A stretch of 63,875 nucleotides of DNA. It comes from an uncultured Alphaproteobacteria bacterium. Lineage in GTDB: Bacteria; Pseudomonadota; Alphaproteobacteria; HIMB59; GCA-002718135. Numbering within the stretch: position 1 is the first letter of the stretch; the number at the start of each line of letters is the position of its first letter. The notes beneath the pieces were generated by a model. That model saw nothing but the letters and a program-made list of their open reading frames with translations. It was not told the DNA's origin and ran no database searches. The translations under genes and the position numbers were made by a program. Shown here one piece after another: positions 23,565-34,846 of the stretch. The DNA lies in NCBI GenBank assembly GCA_902577425.1, contig CACGZD010000007.1:1-63875 (forward strand), read 5' to 3'.

Positions 23565-24298
23565 TTTATTCCTCTTTGTTTTTTAATTTTATCATAAGCT
23601 AAATTTATAGACGATAATTCTTGATTTGCCTGATCTACAAACTCTTGAGGCAAACCTTTAGATATAAGATTATCAGGATGATGTTCTTTATTTAATTCAA
23701 TCCATTTTTTTCTTATTAAATCATCTGGATCATCTCTATTAACACCTAATGTTTTATAAGGATCGGAATCTTTATTATTTAAACGAGATTGAAAAATTCT
23801 TTGAAAATCATTTTCTGATAAATTAAAAAAATGAGATATTTTTTTAAGTAACTCTATTTCATGAACAGAAATATTTCCATCTGACTCAGCAATATAAAAT
23901 AAATTATTAATTAATTCTTCTAATAAAACCTTATTATCTGAAAATAAAACTCCAACTTGTTTTGCTATTTGTTCATAACCATGTTTACTTTTTTTAGCTT
24001 CATTAAAAATTTTACCAACTTCTTGCATTTCATTTTGAGGAATATTAAATTTATCTTTAAAGGCATGAATTTCATCTTTTGTTACTTGACCATCTGCTTT
24101 AGCAACTTTTGCACTTAAAATAATTATACTTAATGCAAATAAATTTTGTTTTTGCTCATGAGGTATTGATTTAAAATTTTGAAATTTCTTTCGTGATCTA
24201 TCTATAGATCCGCCCACCATAATACCTAATATAGCTCCAATAGGACCACCTAAAGCAAAGCCAGCAGTACCTCCTATAATTTTACCCCAAATACTCAT
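23561..24298 (-). CDS. DjlA-like membrane-anchored TerB/DnaJ co-chaperone
   Basis: 245 aa. Residues 9-31 are a glycine-rich membrane segment (GGTAGFALGGPIGAILG), as in DjlA. A TerB-like helical domain with acidic residues spans about 50-165 (AKADGQVTKDEIHAFKD, AESDGNISVHEIELLKK). A C-terminal J domain (about 180-240) has the HPD tripeptide in KEHHPDNLI. It would stimulate the ATPase of DnaK at the inner membrane. Overlaps the dehydratase and the EF-hand genes by 4 bp on each side. Confidence 0.87.
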   Translation of the reverse strand: MSIWGKIIGGTAGFALGGPIGAILGIMVGGSIDRSRKKFQNFKSIPHEQKQNLFALSIIILSAKVAKADGQVTKDEIHAFKDKFNIPQNEMQEVGKIFNEAKKSKHGYEQIAKQVGVLFSDNKVLLEELINNLFYIAESDGNISVHEIELLKKISHFFNLSENDFQRIFQSRLNNKDSDPYKTLGVNRDDPDDLIRKKWIELNKEHHPDNLISKGLPQEFVDQANQELSSINLAYDKIKKQRGIN

Positions 24299-24540
24299 GA
24301 TAAAGATTCTAAAATATACTTTAATTCAATAATTTCTTCTTCATTTAAAATTCCGTCTCTATTTTCATCAATTAATTGAAAAATAATTCTTATAGATTGA
24401 TTTACTTCATCTAGTGAAATATTTTTATCATTATTTAAGTCAATAAAACTAAAAAATATTTTTTCTTGATTATTTAGTTCTTCACTTTTTCCAATTAAAG
24501 TTATTGATAAAAAAAATAATAAGAAAATTATTCGAACCAT
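24295..24540 (-). CDS. Small secreted EF-hand protein
   Basis: 81 aa with an N-terminal signal sequence (IIFLLFFLSITLIGKSEE, residues 4-21) and two EF-hand loops: DLNNDKNISLDE near 34-45 and DENRDGILNEEE near 54-65, each with acidic residues at positions 1, 3, 5 and 12. It should bind calcium in the periplasm. It overlaps the upstream 77-residue membrane protein gene by 13 bp and the downstream TerB-DnaJ gene by 4 bp, so the three are co-translated. The specific role is unknown. Confidence 0.72.
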   Translation of the reverse strand: MVRIIFLLFFLSITLIGKSEELNNQEKIFFSFIDLNNDKNISLDEVNQSIRIIFQLIDENRDGILNEEEIIELKYILESLS

Positions 24541-24761
24541 CTATACATTCCTATAATTCCAGCAATTGCATAAAACAATTGCAAAAATAAAATTCCTTTA
24601 TGGTTTCCTTTGAAAGCCCATAAAGCAATAAGAATTGCAGATATTAATAATAGAAAAAAACCTAAAAATTCAGCACCTATATTGAAAGATACTAAAAGTG
24701 AATAGATTATAGCGGTGATTGCACCGCCCCACTCTAAAATTTTGGAGGTATTTATCTTCAT
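24528..24761 (-). CDS. Small three-helix membrane protein of unknown function
   Basis: 77 aa with hydrophobic stretches near 10-28, 30-49 and 56-72, starting KINTSKILEWGGAITAIIYS. The pattern resembles small uncharacterised proteins common in marine alphaproteobacteria; I cannot name the family. It overlaps the EF-hand gene by 13 bp and lies 21 bp after the cold-shock gene. Confidence 0.65.
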   Translation of the reverse strand: MKINTSKILEWGGAITAIIYSLLVSFNIGAEFLGFFLLLISAILIALWAFKGNHKGILFLQLFYAIAGIIGMYRWFE

Positions 24762-24782
24762 AAAACCTCAATTAAAAAAAAA

Positions 24783-24986
24783 TTAAACTTTTTTAATATT
24801 AATTGCGTTTTCTTTTCCTCTATTTTCGCCAATCTCAAATGATACAGCTTCACCTTCTTGTAATGTGTCTATTCCAGCTTCTTCTAATGCAGATATATGT
24901 AAAAAAACATCTTTTCCTCCCGCATCATTTTCAATAAACCCATATCCCTTTGTGGGGTTAAACCACTTAATTTTACCTGTTGCCAT
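24783..24986 (-). CDS. Cold-shock domain protein
   Basis: 67 aa, a single CSD. RNA-binding motifs KGYGFIE (RNP1-like, residues 13-19) and DVFLHISAL (RNP2-like, 26-34) are both present. It binds single-stranded RNA and melts secondary structure. A strong AAAAGGAG ribosome site precedes its ATG. The long intergenic region upstream is consistent with a regulated leader, as in other csp genes. Confidence 0.95.
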   Translation of the reverse strand: MATGKIKWFNPTKGYGFIENDAGGKDVFLHISALEEAGIDTLQEGEAVSFEIGENRGKENAINIKKV

Positions 24987-25332
24987 GTATTACTCCTTTT
25001 CTATTATGTTATGAGGTTTTGGTAAGATTTGTATTTTCTAAATAATAAACTTAATTATAAATCTTCTCTTTAGTTAATTTAAGGATTAACTAACGATTAT
25101 TTAATTAATTGCAAGTGATATATTTAGTAAAATTATTATTAATTTCATTGAGGAGTATTTATTAGTAAATCAATAGATATTTAGTAAAATAGTTATATAA
25201 TTCAATAGTTTATAAATCTCAAATTATAACTTTAATTTATTTAAAAAAAAGAAAATAAAAAAAAATAATATTTAACTGGAATATATAATTTGAAAATATA
25301 AATAAAAGAATACTCAAATTTCTTATCTAAAC
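24987..25332. other. 346-bp intergenic region: csp leader and divergent promoters
   Basis: Holds no convincing ORF. It is very AT-rich. The csp side has a perfect 9-bp inverted repeat TTAGTTAAT/ATTAACTAA (25070-25093) within the probable csp 5' leader. The far side must hold the promoter of the MATE gene; no clear -35/-10 pair stands out. Confidence 0.6.
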
Positions 25333-26712
25333 ATGTCTAAAAATAGTCTTAATCTAACTAAAGATCCAATTAGTGTTTTGTTTTTAAAAATAGCTATTCC
25401 ATCAAGTGTTGGAACAGTATTTATGACACTATACAATCTTGTAGATACATATTTTGCTGGTAAAATATCAGCAGAAGCATTGGCAGCGTTGGCTCAAACT
25501 TTTCCTGTATATTTTATTATTATTGCAATTGGGGTAGGCTTAAGTATTGGAACAACATCTTTAATAGCTAATGCATTAGGTGAAAAAGATCAAAAAAAGG
25601 GTTCTTATTATTTGGCTCAGTCTATTGGTCTTTCTATTATAACTTCAATATTAGTAAGTTTAGTTGGAATTTATTTTGGACCTTCAATTATATTATTAAT
25701 GAATGATAGTGAAGTGACAATGAAATTGTCTATGGAATATTTAAATATTATATTTCTTGGTTCAATATTTATTCTTGTTCAAATGACTATGAACTCTTCA
25801 TTATCAGCTATAGGCGATACTAAAAGCAATAGAAATGTTTTGATAGTAAGTTTTTTTCTTAATATTCTTTTAAATCCATTGTTTATTTTTGGATATGGAA
25901 TTATTCCAGCTATGGGAATAAAAGGAATTGCAGTATCGACCATAACTTCTCAAGCTTTAGGAACATTTTATATAATTTTTAAAGTTTATAAAACTGAATT
26001 TAAAGAATATCTATACTTACAATGTTTTAAACCAAAATTTAAAATATTATTAGACTTACTAAGCCAAGGTATTCCTGCTGCTTTGGGTATGATGATGATA
26101 AGTGTAGGAGTATTCATAATTTTATTTTTTATAAGTCAATATGGAGATTTAGCTCTTGCTGGTTATGGTACAGCTATAAGATATGAACAAATATTTTTAC
26201 TACCTGTTTTAGGATTAAATACTGCTGTGTTATCTATGGTGGGACAAAATTTTGGAGCTAAAAATATAGAAAGGGTAGAAGAAATATATAATAAAGCTCT
26301 ATATTTTGGTTGTACATTCATGTTTGTTTGTGGATTTGTAATTTATTTTACTGCAAGTACTGCTGTGGGATTATTTACAGATGATCCTGAAGTAATAAAA
26401 TATGGAACTATGTATTTACAAATTACAGCACTAATGGAACCTATTTATCCAATATTCTTTATAAGTAACGCTCTAATTCAAGGTATTAAAAAAGCAAATG
26501 TAGTTATGATGCTTACATTTGGTAGAATGGTATTTATGCCAGCTATAGTATTAACTTATTTAATATTTTACTTAGAATCAAGTTTTGCTTTTGTATTTTG
26601 GGGCCTATTAATTATAAATTGGATTTTTGGTATATTTGTTTTTATGCTTACAAAAAAATTAATATCAAAAGAAAAGAAAAAAATAAATAATAAAGCAATT
26701 AAAGAATATTAA
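25333..26712 (+). CDS. MATE family multidrug efflux transporter
   Basis: 459 aa, twelve predicted helices in two MatE repeats. Family features: LKIAIPSSVGTVFMTLYNLVDTYFAG near 16-41 and VGQNFGAKNIERVEEIYNKA near 302-321. It exports cationic or organic compounds using a sodium or proton gradient. Single gene, converging with pcm by a 4-bp overlap. Substrate not readable. Confidence 0.9.
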   Translation: MSKNSLNLTKDPISVLFLKIAIPSSVGTVFMTLYNLVDTYFAGKISAEALAALAQTFPVYFIIIAIGVGLSIGTTSLIANALGEKDQKKGSYYLAQSIGLSIITSILVSLVGIYFGPSIILLMNDSEVTMKLSMEYLNIIFLGSIFILVQMTMNSSLSAIGDTKSNRNVLIVSFFLNILLNPLFIFGYGIIPAMGIKGIAVSTITSQALGTFYIIFKVYKTEFKEYLYLQCFKPKFKILLDLLSQGIPAALGMMMISVGVFIILFFISQYGDLALAGYGTAIRYEQIFLLPVLGLNTAVLSMVGQNFGAKNIERVEEIYNKALYFGCTFMFVCGFVIYFTASTAVGLFTDDPEVIKYGTMYLQITALMEPIYPIFFISNALIQGIKKANVVMMLTFGRMVFMPAIVLTYLIFYLESSFAFVFWGLLIINWIFGIFVFMLTKKLISKEKKKINNKAIKEY

Positions 26713-27337
26713 TCCTTTTTACCTGTTAAATTGGGAACAAAAATCACTTCTGATAGACTTTGAACTTCTATTGATCCGTTTACTTTTGTGAATTTATTTA
26801 ATATTTGTTTAGAACTTTTTTTTACAGGGGCGATTAATATACCTCCTTCTTTCAAATGATCAAAAAATGAATTAGGAATTTCTTCAGTGGCTGCAGTAAA
26901 TATTATTTTATCAAAAGGTATTTGTTCTTTCCAACCTAAATTTCCATCATCATGTTTAGTGACTATATTTGTCAATTTTAATTTTTTAAATATTAATTCA
27001 GCTTTAACCAAAAGGGATTTAATTCGCTCAACGGTATATACTCTCCTACATAATAAAGATAAAATTGAGCATTGATAGCCACTACCAGTACCAATTTCTA
27101 ATACTTTATCTGTATTTTTTAAATTCAATTCTTGAGTCATTAATGCAACAATATACGGTTGACTAATAGTTTGATCATCTCCAATTGGTAAAGCTATATT
27201 TTCATACGATTGGTTTCGAAAATTTTTGGGTACAAATATTTCTCTTGGTGTTTTTTCAATAGCCGATAAAACTTTAGAATCAGATATACCTGCTTCTCGC
27301 AACTCTAAAGTTAAGCGAATTTTTCTTACATCTAACA

Positions 27338-27338
<1 letters not shown>
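26709..27338 (-). CDS. pcm: Protein-L-isoaspartate O-methyltransferase
   Basis: 209 aa. SAM motif I is VLEIGTGSGYQCSILSLL near 79-96; GDDQTISQPYIVALMTQEL near 51-69 is the PIMT family signature; DKIIFTAATEEIP is motif II/III. It methylates isoaspartyl residues for protein repair. The gene follows serS with a one-base overlap and is at the end of the conserved argS-to-pcm block. In many alphaproteobacteria surE lies between serS and pcm; it is absent here. Confidence 0.93.
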
Positions 27339-29378
<2,040 letters not shown>

Positions 29379-29382
29379 TAAT

Positions 29383-29715
29383 TTAATCGTTTTTAATTTT
29401 ATTATTTATTTTAGAAATTTCTTTATCTGTAAAAATTACTGTTTCTTTTATTGTTGAAAGTTCTTCTTTAATATTTTTTGTTGGATCTAAATCATTTTTT
29501 ATATCTTTAAATTCAGAAAAAGATTTTTTAATATCCTTTAAATCCCCCTCTTCACTTAATTCATTTAAAGATCTTTTAAATTGTCTTGAAGCTTTTTTTA
29601 AAGATTTAGAAAAATTACCTAAATTTTTAATCAAATTAGGTAATTCTTTAGGTCCTACTACTATTACAACTACAATTACTACAAGAGCAATTTCTGACCA
29701 CCCAAAAGATAACAT
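29383..29715 (-). CDS. tatB: Sec-independent protein translocase TatB
   Basis: 110 aa. A single N-terminal helix (FGWSEIALVVIVVVIVVGPKELP, in which the GPKELP hinge near 21-26 is diagnostic of TatB) is followed by a long charged amphipathic region. It pairs with TatC as the receptor for folded export substrates. Encoded between tatA and tatC with 5- and 4-bp gaps. Confidence 0.95.
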   Translation of the reverse strand: MLSFGWSEIALVVIVVVIVVGPKELPNLIKNLGNFSKSLKKASRQFKRSLNELSEEGDLKDIKKSFSEFKDIKNDLDPTKNIKEELSTIKETVIFTDKEISKINNKIKND

Positions 29716-29720
29716 CTAGT

Positions 29721-29906
29721 TTATTTTTCTTCGTCAATATTTTTATTTTTATCTACTTCATTCTTTTTTTCTTCATCATCCATTCCGCGTTTAAAAGACT
29801 TAATACCTTTAGCCATATCGCCCATTAATTGAGGAATTTTTCCGCGTCCAAACAAAAGAAGAACTATTACTAAAACTATAAGTAATTGCCATATACTTGG
29901 TGTCAT
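29721..29906 (-). CDS. tatA: Sec-independent protein translocase TatA
   Basis: 61 aa, one of the shorter TatA proteins. Membrane helix [22 protein letters not shown] at 4-25 with the FGRGKIP hinge, then the amphipathic segment [15 protein letters not shown] near 28-42 and a charged tail. It oligomerises to form the Tat pore. First of tatABC, preceded by an 84-bp gap after scpB. Confidence 0.95.
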   Translation of the reverse strand: MTPSIWQLLIVLVIVLLLFGRGKIPQLMGDMAKGIKSFKRGMDDEEKKNEVDKNKNIDEEK

Positions 29907-29990
29907 TTTTTATCTCCTAATTAAATGTCGCTGATAACTTATAAAAAAAGAAAAATAAATGGATAAAAAATAAAAAAAAGGGCTTATTTG

Positions 29991-30623
29991 CTAAGTATTA
30001 GGAATAAAATCTTCTAATTTCTCCTCCTCTTCATCTGATTCTATTTTACTATCTAAAATATCATTTTTTGCTAAATCTGTAATAGTGGCAATAGCTGCTC
30101 TTTTATCAAGAAAGCCGCTAGCTTTAAGTTCATCTTGATTTGGTAAATTATCAATATTTTCTAAACCAAAATGTTCAAGAAATAAATCTGTTGTAGACCA
30201 CAAAGTTGGCTTACCAGGAATATTTTTTCTTACACCAGGTTTAATCCAGCCTATTTCCATTAAATGATCAATTGAGCCTCTTCCCATTTGAACACCTCTA
30301 ATATTTTCTATTTCTGATCTTGTGACAGGCTGATGATACGCTACGATAGCAAGTGTTTCTAGAGCAGCTCTAGATAATTTTCTTTTTTGTTGTTTAAAAA
30401 TAACTAAATCTTCTGATAATTCTTCTGCAGTTCTAAAAGACCATTTTTTTCCAGTTTTTAATAAATTAATACCTCTATTTTCATAATGATTTTTAATTTC
30501 TTCAATATAATTATTAAATTCTGATTTTTTAACAATTTTATCTTTTAAATCTTCTTCTGATACAGGTTCACCTGAAGCAAAAAGAATTGCTTCGATAATT
30601 TTAATATCTCTTAAAGTAGACAT
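29991..30623 (-). CDS. scpB: Segregation and condensation protein B
   Basis: 210 aa. Two winged-helix domains: the first carries AILFASGEPVSEEDLKDKI near 12-30, the second RAALETLAIVAYHQPVTRSEIENIRG near 84-109, the ScpB signature. It partners with ScpA and SMC in chromosome compaction. Its ATG overlaps the scpA stop by one base. An acidic C-terminal tail (ESDEEEEKLEDF) is present. Confidence 0.95.
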   Translation of the reverse strand: MSTLRDIKIIEAILFASGEPVSEEDLKDKIVKKSEFNNYIEEIKNHYENRGINLLKTGKKWSFRTAEELSEDLVIFKQQKRKLSRAALETLAIVAYHQPVTRSEIENIRGVQMGRGSIDHLMEIGWIKPGVRKNIPGKPTLWSTTDLFLEHFGLENIDNLPNQDELKASGFLDKRAAIATITDLAKNDILDSKIESDEEEEKLEDFIPNT

Positions 30624-31384
30624 TAATGCTTAGACCTTATGTAAATATTACCAAAAACTTCTTTTTGATTTACTTCAATTAAGCCATTTTTTGCTAACTC
30701 TAAAGAAGCAACAAAATTAGATGATAAAGATGATTTATTTATAATTTTATTTGTTCCAAAATTGGGCAATAATGTCATAATATTTGTCCACTCTTTTATA
30801 GATCCAAAAATATTTTTTAGTCTTTGTATAGCTTGATCAACAGAATATAATTCTGAAGAAGCTATTGTTAGTGATTGAATTGAATCTTTTTTATTCAATA
30901 ATGAAGAATAAGTTTTTAATATATCATATAAGTTTGCCTTATAAGTAATATCATATTTAATTTTTACACCTTCATCAATTCCTCCATAAAATGTATCTCT
31001 ATTAATTAAAGGTTTGCCATAAAGATTTTTAGATGCTTTTTGAATTGCCTCTAATCTTAAAAGTTGAAATCTTAAGGCTTCTTCTAGTTCCTCTGGAGTA
31101 TATTCTTCTTCAATTTCATCTTTAGGTAATAAAAGTCTAGATTTTAGATAAGTCAACCATGCAGACATTACTAAGTAATCCGCAGCAATTTCTAAATGAA
31201 TCTTATTATAGTTATTAATAAATTCTATATACTGTTCAGCTAACGCAAGAATAGAAATTTCAGATAAATCAACCTTTTGTTTCCTTGCTAAATCAAGTAG
31301 TAAATCTATTGGTCCTTCGTATCCAGTTAATAAAATATTAAATTGATCTTTTTCATGTCTAATTTCACTAGAATTTTCAATCAT
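30623..31384 (-). CDS. scpA: Segregation and condensation protein A
   Basis: 253 aa kleisin. The signature YEGPIDLLLDLARKQKVDLSEISI near 22-45 binds the SMC neck, and LAADYLVMSAWLTYLKSRLLLP-like sequence (about 65-86) is typical. It bridges SMC heads. In most alphaproteobacteria nagZ lies directly upstream; here only 38 bp separate it from the SPOR-like gene. Confidence 0.95.
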   Translation of the reverse strand: MIENSSEIRHEKDQFNILLTGYEGPIDLLLDLARKQKVDLSEISILALAEQYIEFINNYNKIHLEIAADYLVMSAWLTYLKSRLLLPKDEIEEEYTPEELEEALRFQLLRLEAIQKASKNLYGKPLINRDTFYGGIDEGVKIKYDITYKANLYDILKTYSSLLNKKDSIQSLTIASSELYSVDQAIQRLKNIFGSIKEWTNIMTLLPNFGTNKIINKSSLSSNFVASLELAKNGLIEVNQKEVFGNIYIRSKH

Positions 31385-31422
31385 TTTGTAATTATGTGAT
31401 TTTTAATGCGATTCTGGTATCA

Positions 31423-31926
31423 TTATTGTAAATTTTGAACATTAACTATTAAACATTTATCTACGAAATATGTATATTTTTCACAAAAGTCTTGAGCAAT
31501 ATTTCTTGATTCAAAATTTTTATATAGAAGAAAATATTCAGTAGAGGAATTACTTATAAATGCAGAAATATATAAATCTTTAGAATCAAAAATTGAGTCT
31601 TTTGAATTAATTAACTCATTCATTTTTTCTTTAATGTAAAAATAATCAGAATTTGTTGTTAATTGTATAGAATATAAAATATTTAAGTCATTCAAAATAT
31701 TAATATTAGATGTGTTTTCATAAGATAAATGTAGACTTTTTTTATCTTGATTAATAATTGTAATACCTTCTTTATTTTCAGGAATAATAAAAAAAGGGTT
31801 ATTATTTTCAGATAAAATAAAATAATCATCATTATTTAAAGAATAAATTATTAATATAGTAATTAAAAAAATTATAAAAAAAATAGAGAAAAATTTATTT
31901 TTTAGAATATAATTTTTAATTTGCAT
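31423..31926 (-). CDS. SPOR-like inner membrane protein
   Basis: 167 aa. One N-terminal helix (FFSIFFIIFLITILIIYSLN, residues 12-31), then a periplasmic part whose C-terminal 80 residues (IQLTTNSDYFYIKEKMNELI ... FCEKYTYFVDKCLIVNVQ) have the length and beta-alpha layout of a SPOR peptidoglycan-binding domain. Identity relies mainly on position: a SPOR protein follows argS in many alphaproteobacteria. The sequence is strongly diverged, so the fold is inferred. Its start overlaps the argS stop by one base. Confidence 0.6.
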   Translation of the reverse strand: MQIKNYILKNKFFSIFFIIFLITILIIYSLNNDDYFILSENNNPFFIIPENKEGITIINQDKKSLHLSYENTSNINILNDLNILYSIQLTTNSDYFYIKEKMNELINSKDSIFDSKDLYISAFISNSSTEYFLLYKNFESRNIAQDFCEKYTYFVDKCLIVNVQNLQ

Positions 31927-33662
31927 TACATATTTTCAGGAAAACTAATATCGATAATTGTAAAAACTTCTTTTAAAATATTTCGAAAAGATTGAATCCA
32001 TATAATTCTTGATATAGTACTTTTCATATTATTTTCATCTAACATTCTTAAAGATGAGTCATCTTTCCCTTTATTCCAAAAAACATGAAAATTTGAACAT
32101 AAATCTTCTAAATAATTTGTTAATTTATGTGGTTGCATTGTTGATGCAGCTTCTTGCAAAATATATGGCCAAGATATTAATTTCATAATAATATCCCACT
32201 CAAATTTAGAAATAGATGATTTGTCAAAATCTATAAAATTAATTTTAGATATATCTATATTTGATAGTTTTTTGGCATTATTAATTACAGAAGAAGCTCT
32301 AGCATATGCATACTGACAATAAAAAACAGGGTTGTCCTTATTTTTTTCAACAACTTTATCCATATAAAAATCCATAGGAGTTTCATTTTTAGTTGAGATC
32401 ATGAAATATCTTAAAGGATCTTTTCCTACTTGGTTATAAATTTCTTCTAAGGTTATAAAATTTCCTTCTCTTTTTGAAATTTTCAATAATTGGTTATCTT
32501 TAAAAAGTCTTACAATTTGACATACAATAACTTTTAAGTATTTTTTTTTGTTAGAAAAAACATCAACTATAGAAACCATTCGCTTAATATAGCCAATATG
32601 ATCCGCTCCCCAAATATTTATTAACTTATCGTATCCTCTTTTAAATTTATCAAAATGATATGCTGCATCATTTGCAAAATATGTCCATTCGCCATTTGAT
32701 TTTTGGAATGCTCTATCATTATCATCTGAAAATCTTGTAGAGCGAAATAATAATTGTTTTCTCGGTTCCCAATCCTCAGAATCAATAGTTAAAGGTTTTT
32801 CCAAAATTCCTTCATAAATTAAATTTTTATCTTTTAATATTGAGAAAACTTTATTTATTAAATTATTTTTGACAATTTCTGATTCAAAAGTAAATTGATC
32901 AAATTTAATATTTAAAAGTAAAAGATCATCTTGAATTTTTTTTACTAGATATTTAATAGCATATTGTTCAAAATAGGATTGCACTTCATTAGAATCTTTA
33001 ACCGATAACCATTTTTCATTATCTAAATTTTTAATTTCTTTAGCTATTTCTATCAAATAATCCCCAGGATATTCACCATCCAAAAATTGAATATTTTTTC
33101 CACACAGTTCTTGATATCTTTTAAATAAAGAATTTCCTAAAATTGTAATTTGTGAACCAGCATCATTAACATAGTATTCTCTAGTTACTTCATGACCAAT
33201 TCGTTCTAATATTGATGATAATACATCACCTAATACTGCGCCTCTTAGATGTGCAACATGAATTGGACCTGTAGGATTTGCAGATACAAATTCTAAATTA
33301 ATTTTTTGTTTATTAGTTTTGGTATAAACATTTTCTAAAATATAAATTTTATTCAAATAATTTGAAATATAATCTTTGGTTAAAATAATATTTACAAAAC
33401 CAGCCTTGTGAATATCAATAGTTTCAATATATTCTAAATTTGATAAATAATTTTCAACATATTCATTAATATTAAAATTTTTATTTAAGATTTGTCCTTT
33501 TAATATAAACAATACATTAGAAGATAGATCTCCTTGTTTAGATTTTGAATTGTAATCAATTGTTAATTTATTTGATATATTATCTTTAATAACATCTTCA
33601 TTAAAAAGTTTTTCAATAAGATTTGTTAAATCTTTTTTAATTAAAGATAATAAATCATTCAT
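31926..33662 (-). CDS. argS: Arginyl-tRNA synthetase
   Basis: 578 aa class I synthetase. The HIGH-like motif is in ANPTGPIHVAHLRGAVLGD near 126-144; the KMSKS position reads ISKREGNFITLEE, as in other ArgS enzymes. The C-terminal DALR anticodon domain covers about 460-578. It charges tRNA-Arg. Overlaps dgt by 8 bp and the SPOR-like gene by one base. Confidence 0.97.
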   Translation of the reverse strand: MNDLLSLIKKDLTNLIEKLFNEDVIKDNISNKLTIDYNSKSKQGDLSSNVLFILKGQILNKNFNINEYVENYLSNLEYIETIDIHKAGFVNIILTKDYISNYLNKIYILENVYTKTNKQKINLEFVSANPTGPIHVAHLRGAVLGDVLSSILERIGHEVTREYYVNDAGSQITILGNSLFKRYQELCGKNIQFLDGEYPGDYLIEIAKEIKNLDNEKWLSVKDSNEVQSYFEQYAIKYLVKKIQDDLLLLNIKFDQFTFESEIVKNNLINKVFSILKDKNLIYEGILEKPLTIDSEDWEPRKQLLFRSTRFSDDNDRAFQKSNGEWTYFANDAAYHFDKFKRGYDKLINIWGADHIGYIKRMVSIVDVFSNKKKYLKVIVCQIVRLFKDNQLLKISKREGNFITLEEIYNQVGKDPLRYFMISTKNETPMDFYMDKVVEKNKDNPVFYCQYAYARASSVINNAKKLSNIDISKINFIDFDKSSISKFEWDIIMKLISWPYILQEAASTMQPHKLTNYLEDLCSNFHVFWNKGKDDSSLRMLDENNMKSTISRIIWIQSFRNILKEVFTIIDISFPENM

Positions 33663-34806
33663 AAATTTTTTTATAAAGTTTTGAAGCGTATCTATCTGTC
33701 ATACCTGATATATAATCACAAATAATTCTATTCTTATCTTCAAATTTTATTTTTAAAAGCCAATCTTCAGGCAATTGATTAAAGTTTTTTTCAAAAAATT
33801 TAAATAGTTTAAAAATTATTTTTTCTGAATCCTGTCTTTTTTGTAATAGTCTTTTATGATTGTAAACATTTTCAAATAAGAAGGATCGTATATCTGAACA
33901 TTCATTTTTCATTTTGTCTGACATGTTAATTAAAAAACCTTCATGTTTTTTTACATCATTTATCGTATTTATTTGATTCTTATCAATATTTAATAATGAA
34001 TTAGATATAATATCATTAATCATTTCAGAAATACTTAATCTTAACATTTGATAGGTTAATAAATTATCATCAATATTTGGAAATTTTTTATTAACTTTTT
34101 TAATAAGATTATTAAAATAATCAATTTCCTTTAATGATTTTATATTAATTAATTTAGCTCTAATTGCATCTTCTACATCATGATTATTATATGCTATATC
34201 ATCTGCAATAGCTGCTATCTGAGATTCCAAATGAGGATTTAGATTTAATTCTAAGTCAAAAGAATTATTATAATTTTTTATATGAAAAGGAATATTTTTT
34301 ATTACGATTCCATTATGTTTAACTATACCCTCTAAACTTTCCCAAGTTAAATTTAATCCATCAAAATTAGGGTGGCGTTTTTCAATTTTTGTTATTACTC
34401 TTAACGTTTGATCATTATGATTGAATCCTCCAAAGTTGTTCATACATTCGTTTAATGATTTTTCTCCATTATGTCCAAATGGAGGATGGCCTAAATCATG
34501 TGCTAATGCTACTACTTCTCCCAAATCTTCATTTAAATGCATTGCCCTACATAAAGATCTTGAAATTTGAGCTACCTCCAGAGAATGTGTCAATCTAGTT
34601 CTATAATAATCACTATCACTTTCTATGAATACTTGTGTTTTATGTTTTAGTTTTCTAAATGAACTTGAATGAATAATTCTATCTCTATCTCTCTCAAAAG
34701 GTGTTCTTTTAGTAATAATTTCATGATTTTCATCAAATAACCTTCCTTTAGATAAATTTGGAGAAACAGCTAAAGGATTATTCATAATATATTTTAATAG
34801 GTTCAA
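33655..34806 (-). CDS. dgt: dGTP triphosphohydrolase-like HD protein
   Basis: 383 aa. HD-domain metal residues: YRTRLTHSLEVAQISRSL near 67-84, then VVALAHDLGHPPFGHNGE near 98-115, plus IAAIADDIAYNNHDVEDA near 192-209. Such enzymes cut dNTPs to nucleoside and triphosphate and control dNTP pools. It is divergent from erpA across 40 bp, the usual alphaproteobacterial arrangement dgt-erpA-xthA. Confidence 0.93.
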   Translation of the reverse strand: MNLLKYIMNNPLAVSPNLSKGRLFDENHEIITKRTPFERDRDRIIHSSSFRKLKHKTQVFIESDSDYYRTRLTHSLEVAQISRSLCRAMHLNEDLGEVVALAHDLGHPPFGHNGEKSLNECMNNFGGFNHNDQTLRVITKIEKRHPNFDGLNLTWESLEGIVKHNGIVIKNIPFHIKNYNNSFDLELNLNPHLESQIAAIADDIAYNNHDVEDAIRAKLINIKSLKEIDYFNNLIKKVNKKFPNIDDNLLTYQMLRLSISEMINDIISNSLLNIDKNQINTINDVKKHEGFLINMSDKMKNECSDIRSFLFENVYNHKRLLQKRQDSEKIIFKLFKFFEKNFNQLPEDWLLKIKFEDKNRIICDYISGMTDRYASKLYKKIYE

Positions 34807-34846
34807 AAATGGATTATATTACTTATAATATAAATTTACAGAAATT

